A stretch of DNA of 64,000 nucleotides, from contig CP114481.1 in NCBI GenBank assembly GCA_027186245.1, positions 45,291,501-45,355,500 on the forward strand, in the 5' to 3' direction. Numbering within the stretch: position 1 is the stretch's first letter; each line of letters begins with the position of its first letter. This document shows positions 23,001 through 35,500 of this stretch, piece by piece. The position numbers and the translations under genes are program-made. The stretch comes from Coriaria nepalensis (lineage: Eukaryota > Streptophyta > Magnoliopsida > Cucurbitales > Coriariaceae). The notes beneath the pieces were generated by a model. The model did not search any database and had not been told where the DNA came from. It saw only the letters and a list, made by a program, of their open reading frames with translations.

Positions 23001-26000
23001 TTCGAAATAAGATATTGACTTGAAATGACTCATTGAAATTATTTTAAGGTTAAACTAATGCACACATTCCTGGCATTGATCATTTCCAAGTTATGCACAA
23101 AACTTGTGTTTGAAGTGCGAAAATAGAATTCGTTCGACTTGCTTCGAAATAAGATATTGACTTGAAATGACTCATTGAAATTATTTTAAGGTTAAACTAA
23201 TGCACACATTCCTTGTATTGATCATTTCCAAGTTATGCACAAAACTTGTGTTTGTAGTGCGAAAATAGAATTCGTTCGACTTGCTTTGAAATAAGATATT
23301 GACTTGAAATGACTGATTGTAATGATTTTAAGGTTAAACTAATGCACACATTCCTGGCATTGATCATTTCCATCTTATGCAGAAAACTTGTGTTTGGAGT
23401 TCGAAAATAGAATTCGTTCGACTTGCTTTGAAATAAGTTATTGACTTGAAATGACTCATTCAAATGATTTTAAGGTTAAACGAATGCACACTTTCCTTGC
23501 ATTGATCATTTGCAAGTTATGCACAAATCTTGTGTTTGAAGTGCGAAATTAGAATTCGTTCGACTTGCTTTGAAATAAGATATTGACTTGAAATGACTCA
23601 TTGAAATAATTTTAAGGTTAAACGAATGCACACATTCCTGGCATTGATCATTTCCAAGTTATGCACAAAACTTGTGTTTGAAGTGCGAAAATAGAATTCG
23701 TTCGACTTGCTTCGAAATAAGATATTGACTTGAAATGACTCATTGAAATGATTTTAAGGTTAAACTAATGCACACATTCCTTGCATTGATCATTTGCAAG
23801 TTATGCACAAAACTTGGGTTTGGAGTGCAAAAATAGAATTCGTTCGACTTGCTTTGAAATAAGTTATTGACTTAAAATGACTCATTCAAATGATTTTAAG
23901 GTTAAACGAATGCACACTTTCCTTGCATTGATCATTTGCAAGTTATGCACAAAACTTGTGTTTGAAGTGCGAAATTAGAATTCGTTCGACTTGCTTTGAA
24001 ATAAGATATTGACTTGAAATGACTCATTGAAATAATTTTAAGGTTAAACTAATGCACACATTCCTGGCATTGATCATTTCCAAGTTATGCACAAAACTTG
24101 TGTTTGAAGTGCGAAAATAGAATTCGTTCGACTTGCTTCGAAATAAGATATTGACTTGAAATGACTCATTGAAATGATTTTAAGGTTAAACTAATGCACA
24201 CATTCCTTGCATTGATCATTTCCAAGTTATGCACAAAACTTGTGTTTGTAGTGCGAAAATAGAATTCGTTCGACTTGCTTAAAAATAAGATATTGACTTG
24301 AAATGACTCATTGAAATGATTTTAAGGTTAAACGAATGCACACTTTCATTGCATTGATCATTTGCAAGTTATGCACAAAACTTGGGTTTAGAGTGCAAAA
24401 ATAGAATTCGTTCGACTTGCTTTGAAATAAGTTATTGACTTGAAATGACTCATTCAAATGATTTTAAGGTTAAACGAATGCACACTTTCCTTGCACTGAT
24501 CATTTGCAAGTTAGGCACAAAACTTGTGTTTGGAGTGCAAAAATAGAATTCGTTCGACTTGCTTTGAAATAAGTTATTGACTTGAAATGACTCATTGAAA
24601 TGATTTTAAGGTTAAACGAATGCACACTTTCCTTGCATTGATCATTTCCAAGTTACACACAAAACTTTTGTTTGAAGTGCGAAAATAGAATTCGTTCGAC
24701 TTCCTTTGAAATAAGATATTGACTTGAAATGACTCATTGAAATAATTTTAAGGTTAAACTAATGCACACATTCCTGGCATTGATCATTTCCAAGTTATGC
24801 ACAAAACTTGTGTTTGTAGTGCGAACATAGAATTCGTTCGACTTGCTTAAAAATAAGATGTTGACTTGAAATGACTCATTGAAATGATTTTAAGGTTAAA
24901 CGAATGCACACTTTCATTGCATTGATCATTTGCAAGTTATGCACAAAACTTGGGTTTGGAGTGCAAAAATAGAATTCGTTCGACTTGCTTTGAAATAAGT
25001 TATTGACTTGAAATGACTCATTCAAATGATTTTAAGGTTAAACGAATGCACACTTTCATTGCATTGATCATTTGCAAGTTATGCACAAAAATTGTGTTGG
25101 TAGTGCAAAAATAGAATTCGTTCGACATGCTTTGAAATAACTTATTGACTTGAAATGACTCATTCAAATGATTTTAAGGTTAAACGAATGCACACTTTCC
25201 TTGCATTGATCATTTCCAAGTTATGCACAAAACTTTTGTTTGAAGTGCGAAAATAGAATTCGTTCAACTTGCTTTGAAATAAGGCATTGACTTGAAATGA
25301 CTGATTGTAATGATTTTAAGGCTAAACTACTGGACACATTCCTGGCATTGATCATTTCCAAGTTATGAAGAAAACTTGTGTTTGGAGTGCGAAAATAGAA
25401 TTCGTTCGACTTGCTTTGAAATAAGTTATTGACTTGAAATGACTCATTGAAATGATTTTAAGGTTAAAATAATGCACACATTCCTTGCATTGATCATTTC
25501 CAAGTTATGCACAAAAGTTCAGTTTGAAGTGCGAAAATAGAATTCGTTCGACTTGCTTATAAATAAGATATTGACTTGAAATGACTCATTGAAATGATTT
25601 TAAGGTTAAACGAATGCACACTTTCATTGCATTGATCATTTGCAAGTTATGCTCAAAAATTGTGTTTGTAGTGCAAAAATAGAATTCGTTCGACTTGCTT
25701 TGAAATAACTTATTGACTTGAAATGACTCATTCAAATGATTTTAAGGTTTAACGAATGCACACTTTCCTTGCATTGATCATTTCCAAGTTACGGAAAAAA
25801 CTTTTATTTGAAGTGCGAAAATAGAATTCGTTCGACTTCCTTTGAAATAAGATATTGACTTGAAATGACTCATTGAAATAATTTTAAGGTTAAACTAATG
25901 CACACATTCCTGGCATTGATCATTTCCAAGTTATGCACAAAACTTGTGTTTGAAGTGCGAAAATAGAATTCGTTCGACTTGCTTCGAAATAAGATATTGA

Positions 26001-26050
26001 CTTGAAATGACTCATTGAAATTATTTTAAGGTTAAACTAATGCACACATT
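20032..26050. repeat. 21-monomer HOR (2982 bp), two tandem copies
   Basis: Copy 1 (about 20032-23013) and copy 2 (about 23014-25995) are adjacent and nearly identical. By eye I found only scattered differences: TGAAAG/TGCAAG at about 21381, TACACACATT/TGCACACATT at about 21781, TATGAACAAAAC/TATGCACAAAAC at about 21815, and a base near 20041. Both carry the rare TGTGTTGGTAG (22111 and 25093) and AGGTTTAACG (about 22763 and 25745). This is one of the cleanest HORs in the window. Exact breakpoints cannot be fixed because the flanking monomers are themselves similar. Confidence 0.85.
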
Positions 26051-29000
26051 CCTTGCATTGATCATTTCCAAGTTATGCACAAAACTTATGTTCGTAGTGC
26101 GAAAATAGAATTCGTTCGACTTGCTTTGAAATAACATATTGACTTGAAATGACTCGTTGAAATGATTTTAAGGTTAAACGAATGCACACTTTCATTGCAT
26201 TGATAATTTGCAAGTTATGCACAAAACTTGGGTTTGGAGTGCAAAAATAGAATTCGTTCGACTTGCTTTGAAATAAGTTATTGGCTTCAAATGACTCATT
26301 CAAATGATTTTAAGGTTAAACGAAGGCACACTTTCCTTGCATTGATCATTTCCACGTTACGCAAAAAACTTTTATTTGAAGTGCGAAAATAGAATTCGTT
26401 CGACTTCCTTTGAAATAAGATATTGACTTGAAATGACTCATTGAAATAATTTTAAGGTTAAACTAATGCACACATTCCTGGCATTGATCATTTCCAAGTT
26501 ATGCACAAAACTTGTGTTTGAAGTGCGAAAATAGAATTCGTTCGACTTGCTTCGAAATAAGATATTGACTTGAAATGACTCATTGAAATTATTTTAAGGT
26601 TAAACTAATGCACACATTCCTGGCATTGATCATTTCCAAGTTATGCACAAAACTTGTGTTTGAAGTGCGAAAATAGAATTCGTTCGACTTGCTTCGAAAT
26701 AAGATATTGACTTGAAATGACTCATTGAAATTATTTTAAGGTTAAACTAATGCACACATTCCTTGTATTGATCATTTCCAAGTTATGCACAAAACTTGTG
26801 TTTGTAGTGCGAAAATAGAATTCGTTCGACTTGCTTTGAAATAAGATATTGACTTGAAATGACTGATTGTAATGATTTTAAGGTTAAACTAATGCACACA
26901 TTCCTGGCATTGATCATTTCCATCTTATGCAGAAAACTTGTGTTTGGAGTTCGAAAATAGAATTCGTTCGACTTGCTTTGAAATAAGTTATTGACTTGAA
27001 ATGACTCATTCAAATGATTTTAAGGTTAAACGAATGCACACTTTCCTTGCATTGATCATTTGCAAGTTATGCACAAATCTTGTGTTTGAAGTGCGAAATT
27101 AGAATTCGTTCGACTTGCTTTGAAATAAGATATTGACTTGAAATGACTCATTGAAATAATTTTAAGGTTAAACGAATGCACACATTCCTGGCATTGATCA
27201 TTTCCAAGTTATGCACAAAACTTGTGTTTGAAGTGCGAAAATAGAATTCGTTCGACTTGCTTCGAAATAAGATATTGACTTGAAATGACTCATTGAAATG
27301 ATTTTAAGGTTAAACTAATGCACACATTCCTTGCATTGATCATTTGCAAGTTATGCACAAAACTTGGGTTTGGAGTGCAAAAATAGAATTCGTTCGACTT
27401 GCTTTGAAATAAGTTATTGACTTAAAATGACTCATTCAAATGATTTTAAGGTTAAACGAATGCACACTTTCCTTGCATTGATCATTTGCAAGTTATGCAC
27501 AAAACTTGTGTTTGAAGTGCGAAATTAGAATTCGTTCGACTTGCTTTGAAATAAGATATTGACTTGAAATGACTCATTGAAATAATTTTAAGGTTAAACG
27601 AATGCACACTTTCATTGCATTGATCATTTGCAAGTTATGCTCAAAAATTGTGTTTGTAGTGCAAAAATAGAATTCGTTCGACTTGCTTTGAAATAACTTA
27701 TTGACGTGAAATCACTCATTCAAATGATTTTAAGGTTCAACGAATGCACACTTTCCTTGCATTGATCATTTCCAAGTTACGGAAAAAACTTTTATTTGAA
27801 GTGCGAAAATAGAATTCGTTCGACTTCCTTTGAAATAAGATATTGACTTGAAATGACTCATTGAAATAATTTTAAGGTTAAACTAATGCACACATTCCTG
27901 GCATTGATCATTTCCAAGTTATGCACAAAACTTGTGTTTGAAGTGCGAAAATAGAATTCGTTCGACTTGCTTCGAAATAAGATATTGACTTGAAATGACT
28001 CATTGAAATTATTTTAAGGTTAAACTAATGCACACATTCCTTGCATTGATCATTTCCAAGTTATGCACAAAACTTATGTTTGTAGTGCGAAAATAGAATT
28101 CGTTCGACTTGCTTTGAAATAACATATTGACTTGAAATGACTCGTTGAAATGATTTTAAGGTTAAACGAATGCACACTTTCATTGCATTGATAATTTGCA
28201 AGTTATGCACAAAACTTGGGTTTGGAGTGCAAAAATAGAATTCGTTCGACTTGCTTTGAAATAAGTTATTGGCTTCAAATGACTCATTCAAATGATTTTA
28301 AGGTTAAACGAATGCACACTTTCCTTGCATTGATCATTTCCACGTTACGCAAAAAACTTTTATTTGAAGTGCGAAAATAGAATTCGTTCGACTTCCATTG
28401 AAATAAGATATTGACTTGAAATGACTCATTGAAATAATTTTAAGGTTAAACTAATGCACACATTCCTGGCATTGATCATTTCCAAGTTATGCACAAAACT
28501 TGTGTTTGAAGTGCGAAAATAGAATTCGTTCGACTTGCTTCAAAATAAGATATTGACTTGAAATGACTCATTGAAATTATTTTAAGGTTAAACTAATGCA
28601 CACATTCCTGGCATTGATCATTTCCAAGTTATGCACAAAACTTGTGTTTGAAGTGCGAAAATAGAATTCGTTCGACTTGCTTCGAAATAAGATATTGACT
28701 TGAAATGACTCATTGAAATTATTTTAAGGTTAAACTAATGCACACATTCCTTGTATTGATCATTTCCAAGTTATGCACAAAACTTGTGTTTGTAGTGCGA
28801 AAATAGAATTCGTTCGACTTGCTTTGAAATAAGATATTGACTTGAAATGACTGATTGTAATGATTTTAAGGTTAAACTAATGCACACATTCCTGGCATTG
28901 ATCATTTCCATCTTATGCAGAAAACTTGTGTTTGGAGTTCGAAAATAGAATTCGTTCGACTTGCTTTGAAATAAGTTATTGACTTGAAATGACTCATTCA

Positions 29001-29576
29001 AATGATTTTAAGGTTAAACGAATGCACACTTTCCTTGCATTGATCATTTGCAAGTTATGCACAAATCTTGTGTTTGAAGTGCGAAATTAGAATTCGTTCG
29101 ACTTGCTTTGAAATAAGATATTGACTTGAAATGACTCATTGAAATAATTTTAAGGTTAAACGAATGCACACATTCCTGGCATTGATCATTTCCAAGTTAT
29201 GCACAAAACTTGTGTTTGAAGTGCGAAAATAGAATTCGTTCGACTTGCTTCGAAATAAGATATTGACTTGAAATGACTCATTGAAATGATTTTAAGGTTA
29301 AACTAATGCACACATTCCTTGCATTGATCATTTGCAAGTTATGCACAAAACTTGGGTTTGGAGTGCAAAAATAGAATTCGTTCGACTTGCTTTGAAATAA
29401 GTTATTGACTTAAAATGACTCATTCAAATGATTTTAAGGTTAAACGAATGCACACTTTCCTTGCATTGATCATTTGCAAGTTATGCACAAAACTTGTGTT
29501 TGAAGTGCGAAATTAGAATTCGTTCGACTTGCTTTGAAATAAGATATTGACTTGAAATGACTCATTGAAATAATTT
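25593..29576. repeat. 14-monomer HOR (1988 bp), two tandem copies
   Basis: About 25593-27580 is repeated at 27581-29576. Each copy runs from a GCTCAAAAATTG monomer through AACATATTG/GACTCGTTG, GGCTTCAAATG, TTCCACGTTACGC and CCTTGTATTG to the CCATCTTATGCAG and CACAAATCTTG monomers. Private differences include GACGTGAAATCACTC near 27704 (copy 2), TTCGTAG near 26091 and CGAAGGCAC near 26323 (copy 1), and CTTCCATTG near 28393 (copy 2). The unit itself is a recombinant: its right part matches the start of the preceding 21-monomer HOR. Confidence 0.85.
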
Positions 29577-31850
29577 TAAGGTTAAACTAATGCACACATT
29601 CCTGGCATTGATCATTTCCAAGTTATGCACAAAACTTGTGTTTGAAGTGCGAAAATAGAATTCGTTCGACTTGCTTCGAAATAAGATATTGACTTGAAAT
29701 GACTCATTGAAATGATTTTAAGGTTAAACTAATGCACACATTCCTTGCATTGATCATTTCCAAGTTATGCACAAAACTTGTGTTTGTAGTGCGAAAATAG
29801 AATTCGTTCGACTTGCTTAAAAATAAGATATTGACTTGAAATGACTCATTGAAATGATTTTAAGGTTAAACGAATGCACACTTTCATTGCATTGATCATT
29901 TGCAAGTTATGCACAAAACTTGGGTTTAGAGTGCAAAAATAGAATTCGTTCGACTTGCTTTGAAATAAGTTATTGACTTGAAATGACTCATTCAAATGAT
30001 TTTAAGGTTAAACGAATGCACACTTTCCTTGCACTGATCATTTGCAAGTTAGGCACAAAACTTGTGTTTGGAGTGCAAAAATAGAATTCGTTCGACTTGC
30101 TTTGAAATAAGTTATTGACTTGAAATGACTCATTGAAATGATTTTAAGGTTAAACGAATGCACACTTTCCTTGCATTGATCATTTCCAAGTTACACACAA
30201 AACTTTTGTTTGAAGTGCGAAAATAGAATTCGTTCGACTTCCTTTGAAATAAGATATTGACTTGAAATGACTCATTGAAATAATTTTAAGGTTAAACTAA
30301 TGCACACATTCCTGGCATTGATCATTTCCAAGTTATGCACAAAACTTGTGTTTGTAGTGCGAACATAGAATTCGTTCGACTTGCTTTGAAATAACATATT
30401 GACTTGAAATGACTCGTTGAAATGATTTTAAGGTTAAACGAATGCACACTTTCATTGCATTGATAATTTGCAAGTTATGCACAAAACTTGGGTTTGGAGT
30501 GCAAAAATAGAATTCGTTCGACTTGCTTTGAAATAAGTTATTGACTTGAAATGACTCATTCAAATGATTTTAAGGTTAAACGAATGCACACTTTCATTGC
30601 ATTGATCATTTGCAAGTTATGCACAAAAATTGTGTTTGTAGTGCAAAAATAGAATTCGTTCGACATGCTTTGAAATAACTTATTGACTTGAAATGACTCA
30701 TTCAAATGATTTTAAGGTTAAACGAATGCACACTTTCCTTGCATTGATCATTTCCAAGTTATGCACAAAACTTTTGTTTGAAGTGCGAAAATAGAATTCG
30801 TTCAACTTGCTTTGAAATAAGGCATTGACTTGAAATGACTGATTGTAATGATTTTAAGGCTAAACTACTGGACACATTCCTGGCATTGATCATTTCCAAG
30901 TTATGAAGAAAACTTGTGTTTGGAGTGCGAAAATAGAATTCGTTCGACTTGCTTTGAAATAAGTTATTGACTTGAAATGACTCATTGAAATGATTTTAAG
31001 GTTAAAATAATGCACACATTCCTTGCATTGATCATTTCCAAGTTATGCACAAAAGTTCAGTTTGAAGTGCGAAAATAGAATTCGTTCGACTTGCTTATAA
31101 ATAAGATATTGACTTGAAATGACTCATTGAAATGATTTTAAGGTTAAACGAATGCACACTTTCATTGCATTGATCATTTGCAAGTTATGCTCAAAAATTG
31201 TGTTTGTAGTGCAAAAATAGAATTCGTTCGACTTGCTTTGAAATAACTTATTGACTTGAAATGACTCATTCAAATGATTTTAAGGTTCAACGAATGCACA
31301 CTTTCCTTGCATTGATCATTTCCAAGTTACGGAAAAAACTTTTATTTGAAGTGCGAAAATAGAATTCGTTCGACTTCCTTTGAAATAAGATATTGACTTG
31401 AAATGACTCATTGAAATAATTTTAAGGTTAAACTAATGCACACATTCCTGGCATTGATCATTTCCAAGTTATGCACAAAACTTGTGTTTGAAGTGCGAAA
31501 ATAGAATTCGTTCGACTTGCTTCGAAATAGGATATTGACTTGAAATGACTCATTGAAATTATTTTAAGGTTAAACTAATGCACACATTCCTTGCATTGAT
31601 CATTTCCAAGTTATGCACAAAACTTATGTTTGTAGTGCGAAAATAGAATTCGTTCGACTTGCTTTGAAATAACATATTGACTTGAAATGACTCGTTGAAA
31701 TGATTTTAAGGTTAAACGAATGCACACTTTCATTGCATTGATAATTTGCAAGTTATGCACAAAACTTGGGTTTGGAGTGCAAAAATAGAATTCGTTCGAC
31801 TTGCTTTGAAATAAGTTATTGGCTTCAAATGACTCATTCAAATGATTTTA
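29577..31850. repeat. Mosaic segment with a sharp haplotype junction near 30365-30385
   Basis: From about 29577 to 30364 the sequence follows 24039-24826 (offset 5538 bp, 39 monomers), ending in the marker GCGAACATAG. It then switches to GCTTTGAAATAACATATTG with GACTCGTTG, instead of the GCTTAAAAATAAGATGTTG that follows GCGAACATAG at 24826, 41868 and 44421. The switch lies within the shared GAATTCGTTCGACTTGCT block. The segment then returns to the barcode block. Confidence 0.75.
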
Positions 31851-32519
31851 AGGTTAAACGAATGCACACTTTCCTTGCATTGATCATTTCCACGTTACGC
31901 AAAAAACTTTTATTTGAAGTGCGAAAATAGAATTCGTTCGACTTCCTTTGAAATAAGATATTGACTTGAAATGACTCATTGAAATAATTTTAAGGTTAAA
32001 CTAATGCACATATTCCTGGCATTGATCATTTCCAAGTTATGCACAAAACTTGTGTTTGAAGTGCGAAAATAGAATTCGTTCGACTTGCTTTGAAATAAGA
32101 TATTGACTTGAAATGACTCATTGAAATAATTTTAAGGTTAAACGAATGCACACATTCCTGGCATTGATCATTTCCAAGTTATGCACAAAACTTGTGTTTG
32201 AAGTGCGAAAATAGAATTCGTTCGACTTGCTTCGAAATAAGATATTGACTTGAAATGACTCATTGAAATGATTTTAAGGTTAAACTAATGCACACATTCC
32301 TTGCATTGATCATTTGCAAGTTATGCACAAAACTTGGGTTTGGAGTGCAAAAATAGAATTCGTTCGACTTGCTTTGAAATAAGTTATTGACTTAAAATGA
32401 CTCATTCAAATGATTTTAAGGTTAAACGAATGCACACTTTCCTTGCATTGATCATTTGCAAGTTATGCACAAAACTTGTCTTTGAAGTGCGAAATTAGAA
32501 TTCGTTCGACTTGCTTTGA

Positions 32520-35500
32520 AATAAGATATTGACTTGAAATGACTCATTGAAATAATTTTAAGGTTAAACTAATGCACACATTCCTGGCATTGATCATTTC
32601 CAAGTTATGCACAAAACTTGTGTTTGAAGTGCGAAAATAGAATTCGTTCGACTTGCTTCGAAATAAGATATTGACTTGAAATGACTCATTGAAATTATTT
32701 TAAGGTTAAACTAATGCACACATTCCTTGTATTGATCATTTCCAAGTTATGCACAAAACTTGTGTTTGTAGTGCGAAAATAGAATTCGTTCGACTTGCTT
32801 TGAAATAAGATATTGACTTGAAATGACTGATTGTAATGATTTTAAGGTTAAACTAATGCACACATTCCTGGCATTGATCATTTCCATCTTATGCAGAAAA
32901 CTTGTGTTTGGAGTTCGAAAATAGAATTCGTTCGACTTGCTTTGAAATAAGTTATTGACTTGAAATGACTCATTCAAATGATTTTAAGGTTAAACGAATG
33001 CACACTTTCCTTGCATTGATCATTTGCAAGTTATGCACAAATCTTGTGTTTGAAGTGCGAAATTAGAATTCGTTCGACTTGCTTTGAAATAAGATATTGA
33101 CTTGAAATGACTCATTGAAATAATTTTAAGGTTAAATGAATGCACACATTCCTGGCATTGATCATTTCCAAGTTATGCACAAAACTTGTGTTTGAAGTGC
33201 GAAAATAGAATTCGTTCGACTTGCTTCGAAATAAGATATTGACTTGAAATGACTCATTGAAATGATTTTAAGGTTAAACTAATGCACACATTCCTTGCAT
33301 TGATCATTTGCAAGTTATGCACAAAACTTGGGTTTGGAGTGCAAAAATAGAATTCGTTCGACTTGCTTTGAAATAAGTTATTGACTTAAAATGACTCATT
33401 CAAATGATTTTAAGGTTAAACGAATGCACACTTTCCTTGCATTGATCATTTGCAAGTTATGCACAAAACTTGTGTTTGAAGTGCGAAATTAGAATTCGTT
33501 CGACTTGCTTTGAAATAAGATATTGACTTGAAATGACTGATTGTAATGATTTTAAGGTTAAACTAATGCACACATTCCTGGCATTGATCATTTCCATCTT
33601 ATGCAGAAAACTTGTGTTTGGAGTTCGAAAATAGAATTCGTTCGACTTGCTTTGAAATAAGTTATTGACTTGAAATGACTCATTCAAATGATTTTAAGGT
33701 TAAACGAATGCACACTTTCCTTGCATTGATCATTTGCAAGTTATGCACAAATCTTGTGTTTGAAGTGCGAAATTAGAATTCGTTCGACTTGCTTTGAAAT
33801 AAGATATTGACTTGAAATGACTCATTGAAATAATTTTAAGGTTAAACGAATGCACACATTCCTGGCATTGATCATTTCCAAGTTATGCACAAAACTTGTG
33901 TTTGAAGTGCGAAAATAGAATTCGTTCGACTTGCTTCGAAATAAGATATTGACTTGAAATGACTCATTGAAATGATTTTAAGGTTAAACTAATGCACACA
34001 TTCCTTGCATTGATCATTTCCAAGTTATGCACAAAACTTGTGTTTGTAGTGCGAAAATAGAATTCGTTCGACTTGCTTAAAAATAAGATATTGACTTGAA
34101 ATGACTCATTGAAATGATTTTAAGGTTAAACGAATGCACACTTTCATTGCATTGATAATTTGCAAGTTATGCACAAAACTTGGGTTTGGAGTGCAAAAAT
34201 AGAATTCGTTCGACTTGCTTTGAAATAAGTTATTGGCTTCAAATGACTCATTCAAATGATTTTAAGGTTAAACGAATGCACACTTTCCTTGCATTGATCA
34301 TTTCCACGTTACGCAAAAAACTTTTATTTGAAGTGCGAAAATAGAATTCGTTCGACTTCCTTTGAAATAAGATATTGACTTGAAATGACTCATTGAAATA
34401 ATTTTAAGGTTAAACTAATGCACACATTCCTGGCATTGATCATTTCCAAGTTATGCACAAAACTTGTGTTTGAAGTGCGAAAATAGAATTCGTTCGACTT
34501 GCTTCGAAATAAGATATTGACTTGAAATGACTCATTGAAATTATTTTAAGGTTAAACTAATGCACACATTCCTGGCATTGATCATTTCCAAGTTATGCAC
34601 AAAACTTGTGTTTGAAGTGCGAAAATAGAATTCGTTCGACTTGCTTCGAAATAAGATATTGACTTGAAATGACTCATTGAAATTATTTTAAGGTTAAACT
34701 AATGCACACATTCCTTGTATTGATCATTTCCAAGTTATGCACAAAACTTGTGTTTGTAGTGCGAAAATAGAATTCGTTCGACTTGCTTTGAAATAAGATA
34801 TTGACTTGAAATGACTGATTGTAATGATTTTAAGGTTAAACTAATGCACACATTCCTGGCATTGATCATTTCCATCTTATGCAGAAAACTTGTGTTTGGA
34901 GTTCGAAAATAGAATTCGTTCGACTTGCTTTGAAATAAGTTATTGACTTGAAATGACTCATTCAAATGATTTTAAGGTTAAACGAATGCACACTTTCCTT
35001 GCATTGATCATTTGCAAGTTATGCACAAATCTTGTGTTTGAAGTGCGAAATTAGAATTCGTTCGACTTGCTTTGAAATAAGATATTGACTTGAAATGACT
35101 CATTGAAATAATTTTAAGGTTAAACGAATGCACACATTCCTGGCATTGATCATTTCCAAGTTATGCACAAAACTTGTGTTTGAAGTGCGAAAATAGAATT
35201 CGTTCGACTTGCTTCGAAATAAGATATTGACTTGAAATGACTCATTGAAATGATTTTAAGGTTAAACTAATGCACACATTCCTTGCATTGATCATTTGCA
35301 AGTTATGCACAAAACTTGGGTTTGGAGTGCAAAAATAGAATTCGTTCGACTTGCTTTGAAATAAGTTATTGACTTAAAATGACTCATTCAAATGATTTTA
35401 AGGTTAAACGAATGCACACTTTCCTTGCATTGATCATTTGCAAGTTATGCACAAAACTTGTGTTTGAAGTGCGAAATTAGAATTCGTTCGACTTGCTTTG

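Larger units (their letters stand above)
17470..23060. repeat. 25-monomer-offset duplicated segment (about 2 kb)
   Basis: Bases about 17470-19510 reappear at 21020-23060, offset 3550 bp, including GGGTTTAGAG, GTTAGGCAC, AAGATGTTG, the whole barcode block and TTATGAAGAAAAC. A few single-base differences are visible, for example TGCAAG versus TGAAAG near 21381 and TTACGCAC versus TTACACAC. Confidence 0.75.

Noticed and set aside
20032..29576. HOR copies as pure assembly duplication artefacts
   Set aside because: Copies carry private substitutions and lie in different recombinant contexts, which is hard to produce by simple assembly error. It remains formally possible and needs long-read coverage to settle.
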